From Myxococcota bacterium (GTDB lineage: Bacteria > Myxococcota_C > UBA6777): a stretch of DNA of 64,000 nucleotides. A program made the position numbers and the translations under genes. The DNA lies in NCBI GenBank assembly GCA_023150835.1, contig JAKLKB010000007.1, forward strand, positions 1 to 64,000. Direction: 5' to 3'. Numbering within the stretch: the stretch's first letter is position 1; each line of letters begins with the position of its first letter. Positions 8,537-17,671 of the stretch are shown piece by piece. Below the pieces are notes generated by a model. That model worked only from the letters and a program-made list of their open reading frames with translations. It was not told the origin of the DNA and ran no database searches.

Positions 8537-9038
8537 AACTCGTCGCCTTCGCTACATGGTGTGCTTGTGTGTGCCGCTTGTGGCGTGCAGAGAACCCAAG
8601 CTTGTGCTGATGTGTCCAAAAAACCCGTTTAGTGTAGCGGTACCGAGCGATCTGTCAAGGGATAGCCTTGGGATGGCTCCGCCAAGAAACCTCTCGTGGT
8701 GCGTTGGTTTGCGGCTTGGCATGGTCTGGGATCTCGGGGGGGACTTGACAGAGGGTGTAGAGTAAAAGCGCGGCAGGTTTTCGAGTGAGTGTGTCGCAAA
8801 GATATTGCAATCCCACTTGAAATGGATATAGGCATGGGAAGGGCTTTTCGCAAAAAACAGCCCGTATGCTGTGGCCCGTTATCCTCGAAAAAATGGCACC
8901 GGCTGTCGGTCGTGCAAACTCCCTTGCACGCGAGCAGGACGATATGCTAGGAGTTTCGGGACATTGCTCTAGAGAGATCCGCAAAGCCTCGAATAGACGT
9001 CGTTGTGGATCTCGATCAAACGAGAAGGATGGACAATC
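8537..9038. other. 502-bp divergent intergenic region
   Basis: Lies between two divergent starts (PP2C gene and zinc-ribbon gene) and should hold both promoters. I see a TTGACA near 8748 but no convincing -10 at the right distance. No RNA gene, repeat copy or ORF is supported. Confidence 0.4.
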
Positions 9039-10559
9039 GTGGCGAAAGAAAAAAATAAGGCAGCAGCGGAGAATGCAGCAGGTGGCGAGCAAAGCGGTGA
9101 GTTCGAACAGGTCGATGATGATGGGGACTTTGCTGCGCCTGACGACGATCTCTTTGGTGATGTCGAAGAAGTAGACGAGCTTGACGACGATATGGACGAG
9201 TTAGACAGCGACGATCGCGATGACTTGGCGATCCCGCGCCGCGCCTCCGAAGAAGTCGGGCGGATCAAAGAATTTCTCAGCAGTATCTCGCGGGTCCGTT
9301 GCGAGCGCTACAACGCAAACCTGACCGTCATCGGTTGTCATCGTAAAAAAACATCCACACCACAACGATTAAAAAACCGCACGTCTCCCGAAGATGATAA
9401 CATCCAAAATCACCCTTGCTTTGGCTGTTTGGGACCGATCATCATCAACTGGCCCGAAGGCTCTCTCCCGATCACCTTAAAAGCACGCGAACGCCGCCCT
9501 GTGATCGTTCATCCCCTACACGAAAACGCCATGCTCTCGCTGCGTCCGCGACGTGAAGAAAGCCAGCCCCCTTCCACAAGTTCCGCTTCGTTTGGAGGCG
9601 AACCCATCAACTCGGCCCCTGTCTACCTCAAGCCCCCCAACGCCCTGCGCAGCACAGGCGCGATCCCCACCGCCACGCTCCCCCGCCCCTCCGCAACACC
9701 CGCAGCCAAAGCCGCCAAAACCGCACGACCCAAGATCGACGCCGAAGTCGAAGAAGATTACGACGCAAGCGATATCTACGAAGATGTCGAAGATGACATG
9801 GATCTCGGCGGGTTGGAAGACGAGGTCGGAGCCGAACCACTCGAAGACGAAGACTTAGGCGCGATCGGCCTCGAAACCGAAGAAGACTCGTCCGATGACT
9901 TTGGCGACGAAAGCTTCGCAGAAGACAACGACGAAGACGCCGTCGTGGCCAAAGCCGCCAGCAAGAAAAAACCCTCGGACATCCGCGCCAAAAAACAGAA
10001 AGACCACGAAAAAGAGAAAGGCAAGGCTCCGAAAAAAGACCACGAAAAAGAAAAAGCGCCCGACATCCGCGCCAAAAAAGAGAAAGACCACGAAAAAGAA
10101 AAAGCGCCCGATATCCGCGCCAAAAAAGAGAAAGACCACGAAAAAGAAAAAGCGCCCGATATCCGCGCCAAAAAAGAAAAAGAGAAGCTTCCTATCCAGA
10201 AAGAAACCATCGACGAGGATGAAGAGGCCGCTTCCTCCAGCGAACATCTGGTAGACGGGGAACATCCTCCCTGCACGAGTTGCGGAAAAGAGTATACCCC
10301 GAAGTATTGGCGTGGTGATGTTTGCAACGCTTGCTATGCCAAACAACTGCGAGAGCGCAAAAAAACCACCGAAGAAAAGCCTCCACGCAAAAAGAAAGAA
10401 GCCCCCACAGAAGTCGAACACCCCCCCTGCACAAGCTGCGGCAAAGAATACACCCCAAAGTATTGGCGTGGCGATGTCTGCAACGCTTGCTATGCCAAAC
10501 AGCTTCGAGAGCGCAAACGCTCGGAAGATACGGGCGCATCTTCGGATAGCGATGTCTGA
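9039..10559 (+). CDS. Acidic/lysine-rich protein with twin C-terminal zinc ribbons
   Basis: I recognise no named family. About 506 aa from the GTG at 9039 (GAGAAGGA upstream; the track's 9003 start has no such site). In order: an acidic N-terminus; a folded patch at about residues 70-160 with four cysteines (RCERY, GCHR, HPCFGCLG) that could bind metal; an Asp/Glu-rich stretch; a Lys/Glu-rich region with three 16-residue repeats around KDHEKEKAPDIRA; and two almost identical 34-residue modules, each PPCTSCGKEYTPKYWRGDVC plus NACYAKQ, i.e. CxxC-x15-CxxC zinc ribbons (about 408-441 and 460-493). The stop overlaps the ruvX start. Low-complexity charge and zinc ribbons suggest nucleic-acid or ribosome binding, which is inference only. 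Confidence 0.8.
   Translation: MAKEKNKAAAENAAGGEQSGEFEQVDDDGDFAAPDDDLFGDVEEVDELDDDMDELDSDDRDDLAIPRRASEEVGRIKEFLSSISRVRCERYNANLTVIGCHRKKTSTPQRLKNRTSPEDDNIQNHPCFGCLGPIIINWPEGSLPITLKARERRPVIVHPLHENAMLSLRPRREESQPPSTSSASFGGEPINSAPVYLKPPNALRSTGAIPTATLPRPSATPAAKAAKTARPKIDAEVEEDYDASDIYEDVEDDMDLGGLEDEVGAEPLEDEDLGAIGLETEEDSSDDFGDESFAEDNDEDAVVAKAASKKKPSDIRAKKQKDHEKEKGKAPKKDHEKEKAPDIRAKKEKDHEKEKAPDIRAKKEKDHEKEKAPDIRAKKEKEKLPIQKETIDEDEEAASSSEHLVDGEHPPCTSCGKEYTPKYWRGDVCNACYAKQLRERKKTTEEKPPRKKKEAPTEVEHPPCTSCGKEYTPKYWRGDVCNACYAKQLRERKRSEDTGASSDSDV
9990..10190 (+). repeat. 48-bp in-frame tandem repeats (Lys/Glu-rich)
   Basis: Three close copies plus flanking partial copies of a unit encoding KDHEKEKAPDIRAKKE. 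They are within the zinc-ribbon gene. Confidence 0.85.
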
Positions 10560-11001
10560 GCAAAACGGGATGCGATACATGGGGTTGGATGTCGGCTCCA
10601 AGACCATCGGAGTTGCGGTCAGCGATCCAAGCGGCTGGCTGGCACAAGGGATCACAACTATCCAACGCACTACCCTATCCCGTGACTTTTCTGCGTTGTC
10701 CGCTCTCATCCAAGAATACAATGTGGGTTGTATCGTGGTCGGAATGCCCTACACCATGGACGGGTACGTCGGCCCGCAAGCCGTCTGGGTACAAGGATTT
10801 GTGGAGCGCCTACAAGCTCACCTCCCAGAGATGCCGATCAAAACGTGGGACGAGCGCTTGTCTACTTATGCCGCCGAACAGCCGCTGTTGGAGGCAAAGA
10901 TGCAACGCCACAAACGCAAGGCCGTCATCGACAAACTCGCAGCAAGCTTGATCCTGCAAGGCTTTTTGGACGCGGAAGTCGGAACAGAGGCTCCGCACTA
11001 A
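10552..11001 (+). CDS. ruvX: Putative pre-16S rRNA nuclease / RuvX (YqgF)
   Basis: YqgF family, RNase H fold, linked to 16S rRNA 5' maturation and historically called a Holliday junction resolvase. From the ATG at 10552 the protein is 149 aa, typical for the family. The track's 229-aa version adds the zinc-ribbon gene's C-terminus read in another frame. Motifs: GLDVGSKTIGVAVSD at the N-terminus, VVGMPYTMDG in the middle, and WDERLSTYAAE with catalytic acidic residues. The ATG overlaps the TGA of the upstream gene by 8 nt (ATGTCTGA), so translational coupling is likely. An ATG at 10570 is an alternative start. mltG follows at 61 bp; ruvX-mltG proximity is common in bacteria. Confidence 0.94.
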   Translation: MSEQNGMRYMGLDVGSKTIGVAVSDPSGWLAQGITTIQRTTLSRDFSALSALIQEYNVGCIVVGMPYTMDGYVGPQAVWVQGFVERLQAHLPEMPIKTWDERLSTYAAEQPLLEAKMQRHKRKAVIDKLAASLILQGFLDAEVGTEAPH

Positions 11002-11062
11002 GCGGCCCTTAAAAGAAAAAGTCCATCTTCTTTTCGACTTTTTGGATGGAGACGATCAAAAA

Positions 11063-12556
11063 ATGAACGCGAAAGCGACACAATGGCTGCGGTTGGCCAA
11101 ACGACTGCGCGAACACCCAAGCCGACGTGGCGGCGAGGCTTCGTCGAGATCACCGCAAACGTGGACAAAAGAGTTCTCCGACGCGGAGATCGTGGACTTT
11201 TTGGAGACACGCAAAGCAGCGTTGGCGACGCCTGACGGTTGTTTGCGCCTTGAGGTTGAAGCGGTGTATCAATCCGTCTTAAGCTCTCCCGAAGACGAAG
11301 AAAAGATCTTGGAGCAAGCAGGATTTTTACAAGACGAACGCCGACAACAAGCGCTATACCGCCACGCAGAAGACTACACACGCGAATTAGAACGCCTCGC
11401 CACCCAACAAGAGCGCCTCGTCCAAGCAAACGCACCGACAGGCTTCGGGCGGTTTGTCAAGCTGTTGGTGTTGTTTGTGGCTTTGATCGGGATGAGCGCA
11501 GGAGGTTGGGTGTACCTCCAAGTCCAAGGGATGCGCAGCTTTCTCAAGCGACCAACAGGGGCCAGCGATCTCAAAGGCGAAGTGATCGTCGAGATCCCAC
11601 GCGGCGCAACCGCCGAATTGGCGATCCAAAAACTCAAAGAAGCCCGACTGATCGAAGATGAAGCGCGCTTTCATTTGTTGACTCGGTTCTACCGCGTGTG
11701 GAAGTCTGTCTTGCCCGAACTGAAAGATAGCGGAGAGGTGGTGGTCCGCGCAGGGCGTTACAAGATGAAAAGCGATCTCACCCCCTTGCAGGTCCTCGAA
11801 GAACTGCGCAAAGGCCCACCACGCTTTTCTGTGCGCGTCACCCTGCCCGAAGGATTCAACATCTGGAAGATCGCTGCACGCCTCGAAAGTCGAGAGATCT
11901 GTCGCGCCCAAGACTTTTTGCGCTACGCCCAAAATCCCAGTTATGTCAGCCGCTTGATTGGATGGCAGGCTCCTTCCGCCGAAGGTTACTTGTATCCCGA
12001 CACGTACAAGTTCCACAAAAATAGCGATGCCCAAGAAGTGTTAGCGCGGATGCTTCGACGTTTCCAAGAAGTCTTTCGCAAAAACTTTGCCTCCGCCTTG
12101 CGAGAAAAAGAGTCGATTCGTGGCATGGCATGGGATCCCCATAAGCTCGTCACACTCGCCTCGATCATCGAAAAAGAAACAGGCAAAGGGTTTGAACGCC
12201 CGCAGATCTCGATGGTTTTCCACAATCGCTTGCGTCGAAACTGGAAGCTTGAAACCGATCCCACCGTCATTTATGGACTGATGCCAAACTTCAACGGCAA
12301 TATCACCTCAAAAGACCTGCACAATCCCCATCCCTACAACACTTACAAGCATCGTGGCCTTCCGCCCGGGCCGATCGCAAGCCCGGGATTTGACGCGATC
12401 CGTTCAGCGTTGTTTCCGCGTGCCAAGCGCACTTGCATTATCTTCTTTGTTTCCAAAAACGACGGAACCCACGTCTTTTCCTGCACCAAGCAAGAACACG
12501 AACGATGGGTTGATATCTACCAACGCAAGATCCGCCGCCCCCCTCCAAGAGAATAG
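11063..12556 (+). CDS. mltG: Endolytic murein transglycosylase MltG (YceG-like)
   Basis: MltG cuts nascent glycan strands at the inner membrane and thereby sets their length. About 497 aa. Residues 1-130 are a charged, probably cytoplasmic extension. One membrane segment follows (KLLVLFVALIGMSAGGWVY, about 131-152), then the periplasmic LysM-like part and the YceG catalytic domain with SIIEKETG (catalytic Glu), RLRRNWKLETDPTVIYG and RGLPPGPI. Most MltG proteins start almost directly with the membrane segment, so the extension is unusual. The start is the ATG at 11063 after GGATGGAG. A short A/T-rich inverted repeat (AAAAAGTC/GACTTTTT, 11015-11042) lies in front. Confidence 0.95.
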   Translation: MNAKATQWLRLAKRLREHPSRRGGEASSRSPQTWTKEFSDAEIVDFLETRKAALATPDGCLRLEVEAVYQSVLSSPEDEEKILEQAGFLQDERRQQALYRHAEDYTRELERLATQQERLVQANAPTGFGRFVKLLVLFVALIGMSAGGWVYLQVQGMRSFLKRPTGASDLKGEVIVEIPRGATAELAIQKLKEARLIEDEARFHLLTRFYRVWKSVLPELKDSGEVVVRAGRYKMKSDLTPLQVLEELRKGPPRFSVRVTLPEGFNIWKIAARLESREICRAQDFLRYAQNPSYVSRLIGWQAPSAEGYLYPDTYKFHKNSDAQEVLARMLRRFQEVFRKNFASALREKESIRGMAWDPHKLVTLASIIEKETGKGFERPQISMVFHNRLRRNWKLETDPTVIYGLMPNFNGNITSKDLHNPHPYNTYKHRGLPPGPIASPGFDAIRSALFPRAKRTCIIFFVSKNDGTHVFSCTKQEHERWVDIYQRKIRRPPPRE

Positions 12557-12820
12557 CCAAACATCCAAAGAGGCCGATGCTTGGGCCTTCGTAAGTGGTA
12601 TAAAAAAACAGGCCGAGGGTTGGGCTTTTTTGCGTAGCCGACGGTTTTTCAGCAGGACACGGCCTTGGTGATCTTGGAGGGAATAGTCAAGAAGCATCGT
12701 GCGTTTCAGGGCTGTGTCGTGTTTTTTGTTTTGACAGCGAGGTTCTGGCGAGAAAGCTTGGCCTCGCTTTCCATAAAGTCGTTCGCCTGCGAAATCTTTC
12801 GCCGAAAAGGAGAAAAATGG

Positions 12821-13870
12821 ATGACGCGATCTCGATGGAGTCTGGTGTTGTGGCTGGTTGTTGTGGGAATGGGCTTGGCAGGGCGGGCCAGCGCGGATGA
12901 TCTGGCAGGGTTTGAAGCCCGCCGCCTACCGAACGCAACGTTGAAGGTGTTGCCCAACGGGACAGATGAAAAAGCAGAAGCAACGCTTGTTCCGATGGCT
13001 TCGCTGTTTGGGAAGCCGATCGCCGTCTTGTATTGGAAAGTGGGCGATGCCAAGGCCGAAACAGAACTCAAAGCTTTTCAAGCCTTGCAGCATCTGCCCA
13101 AACTCAAGGATAAACTGCATTTTTTGACCGCCGTAAAAGCGTCTTCGGCTTCAGAAGAGCAAGCCGCGATCAAACGCGCACGAGAATTAAAGCTGTCGGT
13201 GCGGCTGGTGTTGGATCGCGATCAGATCGGGCCTTACCTCGAAGCCTTTTACCAATTCCCCCGCTACGGCTTGATCGACAAAACAGGCGCGGTCAAAGTC
13301 TGGCATTGTGCGCATCTTGCCGAAGTCGTCGGCGCAGGGATGACCTACCTCCAAGCCCTCTACGTTGCGGCAGAAGGCAAAGATATCCCAACCATGCGCG
13401 GCACAACACAGATGAGCAACTCCCACCAACTCATCGGAAAACCCTTTCCTGATGTTGGTTTGGATGGCGTCGATCTCAAGCCCCGAACGCTCAAGACGTA
13501 CTTCACGCCCGGACGTCCTTTGTTGATCGCCTTTTGGTCAGCCACATGCGCGCATTGTCAACGCTTGATCCCCGCTCTGGCCAAGTACTGGAACCTGCGT
13601 CGCGGCAACATCGATCTGCTGACCATCACACGCGCCCCCTCCCAAGAACTCCGCGAGATGATCGTCAAACAACAAAAAGAAAAAGGCATCGAATGGCCCG
13701 TCGCTTACGCTCCTGAAAACGCAACATTAAGCTTCTTCAAGATCGTCAAAGTCCCCACCGTCTTTTTGATCGATCAAAAAGGCGTCTTCCGCTACGTCTG
13801 GATCCAGCCCGAAGATGCTTGGATCGACAAAGTCATCGAAACTTCCTTCGCACGCTTCAGTATCTTTTAA
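12821..13870 (+). CDS. Exported thioredoxin-like (TlpA-type) protein, two-domain
   Basis: 349 aa starting at an ATG preceded by AAAAGGAG; the track's 12665 start adds an unsupported 52 residues. A signal peptide (SLVLWLVVVGMGLAGRASA) is followed by a first thioredoxin-like domain without the redox cysteine pair (around AVLYWKVGDAKAE) and then a second TlpA/AhpC-type domain with WSATCAHCQRLIP, where CAHC is the redox motif, and VPTVFLIDQKG with the cis-Pro region. It probably acts in the periplasm in disulfide reduction or cytochrome maturation-like chemistry; the substrate is unknown. A repeat array begins immediately after the stop. Confidence 0.87.
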   Translation: MTRSRWSLVLWLVVVGMGLAGRASADDLAGFEARRLPNATLKVLPNGTDEKAEATLVPMASLFGKPIAVLYWKVGDAKAETELKAFQALQHLPKLKDKLHFLTAVKASSASEEQAAIKRARELKLSVRLVLDRDQIGPYLEAFYQFPRYGLIDKTGAVKVWHCAHLAEVVGAGMTYLQALYVAAEGKDIPTMRGTTQMSNSHQLIGKPFPDVGLDGVDLKPRTLKTYFTPGRPLLIAFWSATCAHCQRLIPALAKYWNLRRGNIDLLTITRAPSQELREMIVKQQKEKGIEWPVAYAPENATLSFFKIVKVPTVFLIDQKGVFRYVWIQPEDAWIDKVIETSFARFSIF

Positions 13871-14085
13871 CCCCCTCTGCTTCGGCCTCTTTCAAACCCT
13901 CTCTGCTTCAGCCTCTTTCAAACCCTCTCTGCTTCGGCCTCTTTCAAACTCCCTCTCCGCTTCAGCCTCTTTCAAAATCCCTCTGCTTCGGCCTCTTTCA
14001 AAATCCCTCTGCTTCGCCTTCTTTTCATCCTCTCCGCTTCGGCCTCTTTTCATCCTCTCCGCTTCGGCCTCTTTCAAACCCCCCT
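13871..14085. repeat. ~25-bp intergenic tandem repeat, about 8 copies
   Basis: An imperfect array of a unit such as CCCTCTGCTTCGGCCTC plus TTTCAAA. It runs from the stop of the TlpA-like gene almost to the WD40 gene. Unit length varies between 24 and 28 bp, so it is not coding. On the minus strand it reads GAGGCCGAAGCAGAGGG. Confidence 0.9.
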
Positions 14086-14173
14086 CTGGTTGGGGACTAG
14101 ACGCAGCGGCCTCTTTGTGCTTTTTGTCAGCGACGACGATCATGTCTTGGGCGACAGCAGGCGAGGAGAAACG

Positions 14174-16558
14174 ATGCGCAGAGGGAAAAAGCGACCGATG
14201 GTTTGGTTGTATGTCTTTGGTTGGGCGTGCAGTTTGTGGGCTTGTGAAGAGGAGCGCTTTAAAGTCCCCGTCGATGCGCAAGAATTGCCCAAAGACGTCG
14301 CCACTCGTTTCCGCGCCGAAGGTTTATGGAAGCCGAGGCCACGCCCACACACCTCCACGCCTCCGACCGCGCAACTCCCCTCACCTCCCAAAACCCCCAC
14401 GCCTCCGACCTCGCAACCCACCTCGCGCCACAGCACCACCCACCCCACATCCTCGGCTCAACCAAGCACCCGCCCTGCCCCGCTTTTTCCAGCACCACTT
14501 CGTCCGTCTTTTGCTGGCTTCCCTCGCCACGCCTCGATCAACGATCTCGCCCGCTACCCACGCCCAAACTTCCGACTCGAACCGACGTGGGGACACGGAG
14601 ATCACGCCGCTGCGTTGGCCGTCTCGCCTACAGGCGAAGAAGCCCTGACGGGCGGTACAGGACGCGTCCTCTTGCGTTGGTCTCTGCGCTCCAAACAACG
14701 CACCCAAACCCTGCGCGGCTTTTCCGATCCGATCCGTTCGATCAGCTACGCCCCCGATGGGCGGCGTTTTGCGGTGCTTGAAGGCACGCACACCGTCTCG
14801 ATCTGGTCACAAGCAGGAGAGATGTTGCAACGATGGCGGCACACAAACTCCAAGGCTCTCGATCTGCGCTTTGTTCCGATCGAAGATCAGTTGCTCATCC
14901 TCTCGGAAGATGGGGCCTTATCGTTGTGGAAGCCCAACGGCCAACAGATCTGGACGCTGTCCCCTTGTGCAAAAGCAAGCCGCCCGCTCAGTTGGGCCGT
15001 TCAATCCATGCAGCGCTGGTTTGCGGTGGGTTGCAGCGATGGTCTGCTTTGGCTTCGCTCTTGGGAAGCGGGAACGCCCGTCACAACGCGATTTTCAACC
15101 GCGATCACAGCTTTGGCGATCAGCGAAGACGGAGGGCGTTTGGCCGCAGCAACGGAGGACACCCAGATCCACACTTGGGATGTCGACAACAAAGGAGCCT
15201 TGCGTCCGTTGGGTTCGAGCTATGGGCATGTTCGGAAGATCACGCAACTCCAATGGTTCGCCGACGGCCAACGCCTTCTCAGCGGCGGAAAAGACAGCAT
15301 CCTCGGGATCTGGAAGATCACAAGCCAAGGGTTGCACCTCGAACCCTTTCTCCAACACACCGACGAGATCCAAGGGGCGGCATACCACCCCATCCGCAAA
15401 GAGATCGTAAGCCTCGATGTCACGGGTATTTTGCGAACATGGTCTTTGCAGGGAAAACAATTATTTGCCTCAAAAAGACCGTCGGCAGGAGGCCGCAGCC
15501 TCGCCTTTTCACCCGACGGTCGCTTTCTGCTCAGTGATGGCGAAAAAGGCACCGCCGCGTTGTGGAATATGGAGGATGGGCAACGCTTGTTGGCGCTCAC
15601 AGGGCTGCCCTTGCACGTCACGCAAGCCCTTTACGCACAAGACGGAAACCATCTGATCACCATCGATCCGTACAATCTGCTGTTTTGGGATATCCGCGCT
15701 CGCCGACAGATCGACGTGATCCGCGCTCCCAAAGACGATCAGATCGTGGCCGTTGCACGCGGCTACGACTGGGCACAAGCCTTCTACGGCACCACACACA
15801 GCGGTGTGTATCTGTGGACCATCGCAGGACAACGCTTGCTGTATCGACATGCCGCACCGCAGCGCGTATCCGCCGTCGATCTGCATGTGGACACGCGCAT
15901 CGCAGCCGCCGGAACAGCCGAAGGGATGCTCTACCTATACAACCTCGGACAATACCAAGTCACCAAGACGCTCGCCCTCCCAAAAGGCCCGATCAACGGG
16001 CTGCGCTTTTCGCCTGACGGAAAGACGTTGCTGGTCTGGGTAGACCGAACCGCCTCGATCTACAGCGTACCTGCGCTTCAACGCCTCTATCATCGGTCTT
16101 TTTCGAGCCCGTTGCGTTCAGCCAGCTTCTTCCCCAAAGCCGACCGCATCGCTTTAGGCCGCGAAGATGCGCGTTTGGAGATCTGGCACCCTGCGCAAAA
16201 CAAGCACACCGCTTGGACTGTTTGTGAAGGCGCACTCCAAGATATCGCCCATGCCCCCAAACATCCGTATCTTGCGATCGCTTGTTCGGAAGGTGCTGTG
16301 CGGCTGTGGTCTCTCACCAAAGCGTCCGTCGTTTGGACGGGTTGGCCCTTGCCCGACAAAGACTGGTTGTCTGTTAGCGCAGAAGGTGAGATCGCAGCCT
16401 CAAGAGGAGGCATCGGCTACTTCTTTTTTTCGGATACACGGCATCTGTTGACACTCGACAGCTTTGAAGGTGCATGGCTAGACCCCAAAGCCCTACAACG
16501 ACGGATGCAATCGCACTTCGCCTTCCCCCAAACCAAGAAGCCTCCCCTGCCTCGCTAG
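14174..16558 (+). CDS. WD40 beta-propeller lipoprotein
   Basis: 794 aa from the ATG at 14174 (GAGGAG upstream; the earlier start in the track is unsupported). The N-terminal hydrophobic segment ends SLWAC, an atypical lipobox, and is followed by a Thr/Pro-rich linker of about 100 residues. The remainder consists of WD40-type blades: repeated [S/A]xxGx...W endings such as SGGKDSILGIW, RFLLSDGEKGTAALW, GRRFAVLEGTHTVSIW and SEGAVRLW, enough for two propellers. It is likely a periplasmic or outer-membrane interaction scaffold. No enzymatic motif is visible. Confidence 0.88.
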   Translation: MRRGKKRPMVWLYVFGWACSLWACEEERFKVPVDAQELPKDVATRFRAEGLWKPRPRPHTSTPPTAQLPSPPKTPTPPTSQPTSRHSTTHPTSSAQPSTRPAPLFPAPLRPSFAGFPRHASINDLARYPRPNFRLEPTWGHGDHAAALAVSPTGEEALTGGTGRVLLRWSLRSKQRTQTLRGFSDPIRSISYAPDGRRFAVLEGTHTVSIWSQAGEMLQRWRHTNSKALDLRFVPIEDQLLILSEDGALSLWKPNGQQIWTLSPCAKASRPLSWAVQSMQRWFAVGCSDGLLWLRSWEAGTPVTTRFSTAITALAISEDGGRLAAATEDTQIHTWDVDNKGALRPLGSSYGHVRKITQLQWFADGQRLLSGGKDSILGIWKITSQGLHLEPFLQHTDEIQGAAYHPIRKEIVSLDVTGILRTWSLQGKQLFASKRPSAGGRSLAFSPDGRFLLSDGEKGTAALWNMEDGQRLLALTGLPLHVTQALYAQDGNHLITIDPYNLLFWDIRARRQIDVIRAPKDDQIVAVARGYDWAQAFYGTTHSGVYLWTIAGQRLLYRHAAPQRVSAVDLHVDTRIAAAGTAEGMLYLYNLGQYQVTKTLALPKGPINGLRFSPDGKTLLVWVDRTASIYSVPALQRLYHRSFSSPLRSASFFPKADRIALGREDARLEIWHPAQNKHTAWTVCEGALQDIAHAPKHPYLAIACSEGAVRLWSLTKASVVWTGWPLPDKDWLSVSAEGEIAASRGGIGYFFFSDTRHLLTLDSFEGAWLDPKALQRRMQSHFAFPQTKKPPLPR

Positions 16559-16606
16559 TTGGTATGACTCCAACCTCTTCTGCCTCGCTGGTTGGTATGG
16601 CTCCAA
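16547..16606. repeat. Short direct duplication at the 3' end of the WD40 gene
   Basis: CTGCCTCGCTAGTTGGTATG and its following bases recur 33 bp later with two changes. The first copy contains the gene's TAG stop. This suggests a recent local duplication of the gene end. Confidence 0.7.
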
Positions 16607-16935
16607 AACGCGAACGGATAGGCTTTCTCGGGTCGTAGAGTGGAGGCTTTTGAGGGGAGCCGATTTTCTTGCGTGTTTGCCGTAGCATCGCCACCCTTTG
16701 AGACGTCAGGATCAACGTGCAAAGGTTGGGACGAAAAACACAAGCCCTCGAATCGTTTGGTTTGGGCCTTGCATCTATGGAAAAGGTCGAATGTATGCAC
16801 CACAAGACGGATGCTCGGAAAGAAAACGACCCCACCGCACGCAGCAGCAAAAAGAACGAACAGCTCCCTGTCTCCCCACAAGAGAGCGCAGGTTCTTTCG
16901 CAGGGACCGATGGATGCGCCCCAAAAGGATCGACG
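16607..16935. other. Intergenic region upstream of ribA
   Basis: No FMN riboswitch signature was found, although a riboflavin gene follows. No ORF is supported; the track ORF from 16717 is just the ribA frame extended 5'. Confidence 0.45.
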
Positions 16936-17640
16936 ATGGTAAACCAGCTTAAAACCAACCTATCCCTTGTTGAATCGACCCAAGAAGACGCCATTCTTCA
17001 TCTTGTCGAATACTACGCAGAAACCACCCTCCCCACCGAGTTTGGGATCTTTCGCGTTGCAGTGTTTCGTGAGCGCAAAACAAACAAAGAACACCTCGCG
17101 ATCATCAAAGGCGAGATCCAAGGCTCACGCGACTTGTTCGTACGCATACACTCCGAATGTTTAACGGGCGAAGTCCTCCACTCGCTAAAATGCGACTGCA
17201 AAGATCAGCTTCATGCCGCTCTTGCGCTGCTGAACAAAGAAGAACAAGGGATGGTGATCTATCTGCGCCAAGAAGGCCGTGGCATCGGCTTAGGAAACAA
17301 GATCCGCGCCTATGCTCTCCAAGAGCAAGGATTCGATACTGTGGACGCCAACCGCGCATTGGGCTTTGGGGATGATCTGCGCACTTACGATGTCGCAGCG
17401 GCGATCTTGCGACACTTTGAAGTCGAATCCGTACGACTCGTCACCAACAACCCCCTCAAGATGCAATCTCTCCAACGCTTCGGCATCCCCGTGAGTACAC
17501 GCGTTCCGATCTATTGCTTGCCGAACTCTCACAGCCTCCACTACTTCGAGTCCAAAACAGCACGAATGGGACACCTGTTCGATCGAACCTTCTTGGAGAC
17601 CTCACGCGAAACACTTCAGGAAGACCAAAAGAAAAACTAG
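16936..17640 (+). CDS. ribA: GTP cyclohydrolase II
   Basis: RibA opens GTP to 2,5-diamino-6-ribosylamino-4(3H)-pyrimidinone phosphate, formate and pyrophosphate, the first step of riboflavin synthesis. I use the ATG at 16936 (AAGGA upstream), giving 234 aa; the track start at 16717 adds 73 residues without family support. Zinc-binding cysteines are in HSECLTGEVLHSLKCDC, the catalytic loop is RQEGRGIGLGNKIRAY, and the C-terminal LVTNNPLKMQSL is typical. It is a monofunctional enzyme without the RibB domain. It converges on the MshEN gene with a 31-bp gap. Confidence 0.95.
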   Translation: MVNQLKTNLSLVESTQEDAILHLVEYYAETTLPTEFGIFRVAVFRERKTNKEHLAIIKGEIQGSRDLFVRIHSECLTGEVLHSLKCDCKDQLHAALALLNKEEQGMVIYLRQEGRGIGLGNKIRAYALQEQGFDTVDANRALGFGDDLRTYDVAAAILRHFEVESVRLVTNNPLKMQSLQRFGIPVSTRVPIYCLPNSHSLHYFESKTARMGHLFDRTFLETSRETLQEDQKKN

Positions 17641-17671
17641 GTATCGCGAAAAGAAAACGCGCCAAGGTTTT

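Noticed and set aside
16607-16935. FMN riboswitch upstream of ribA
   Set aside because: The conserved RFN segments are not present.
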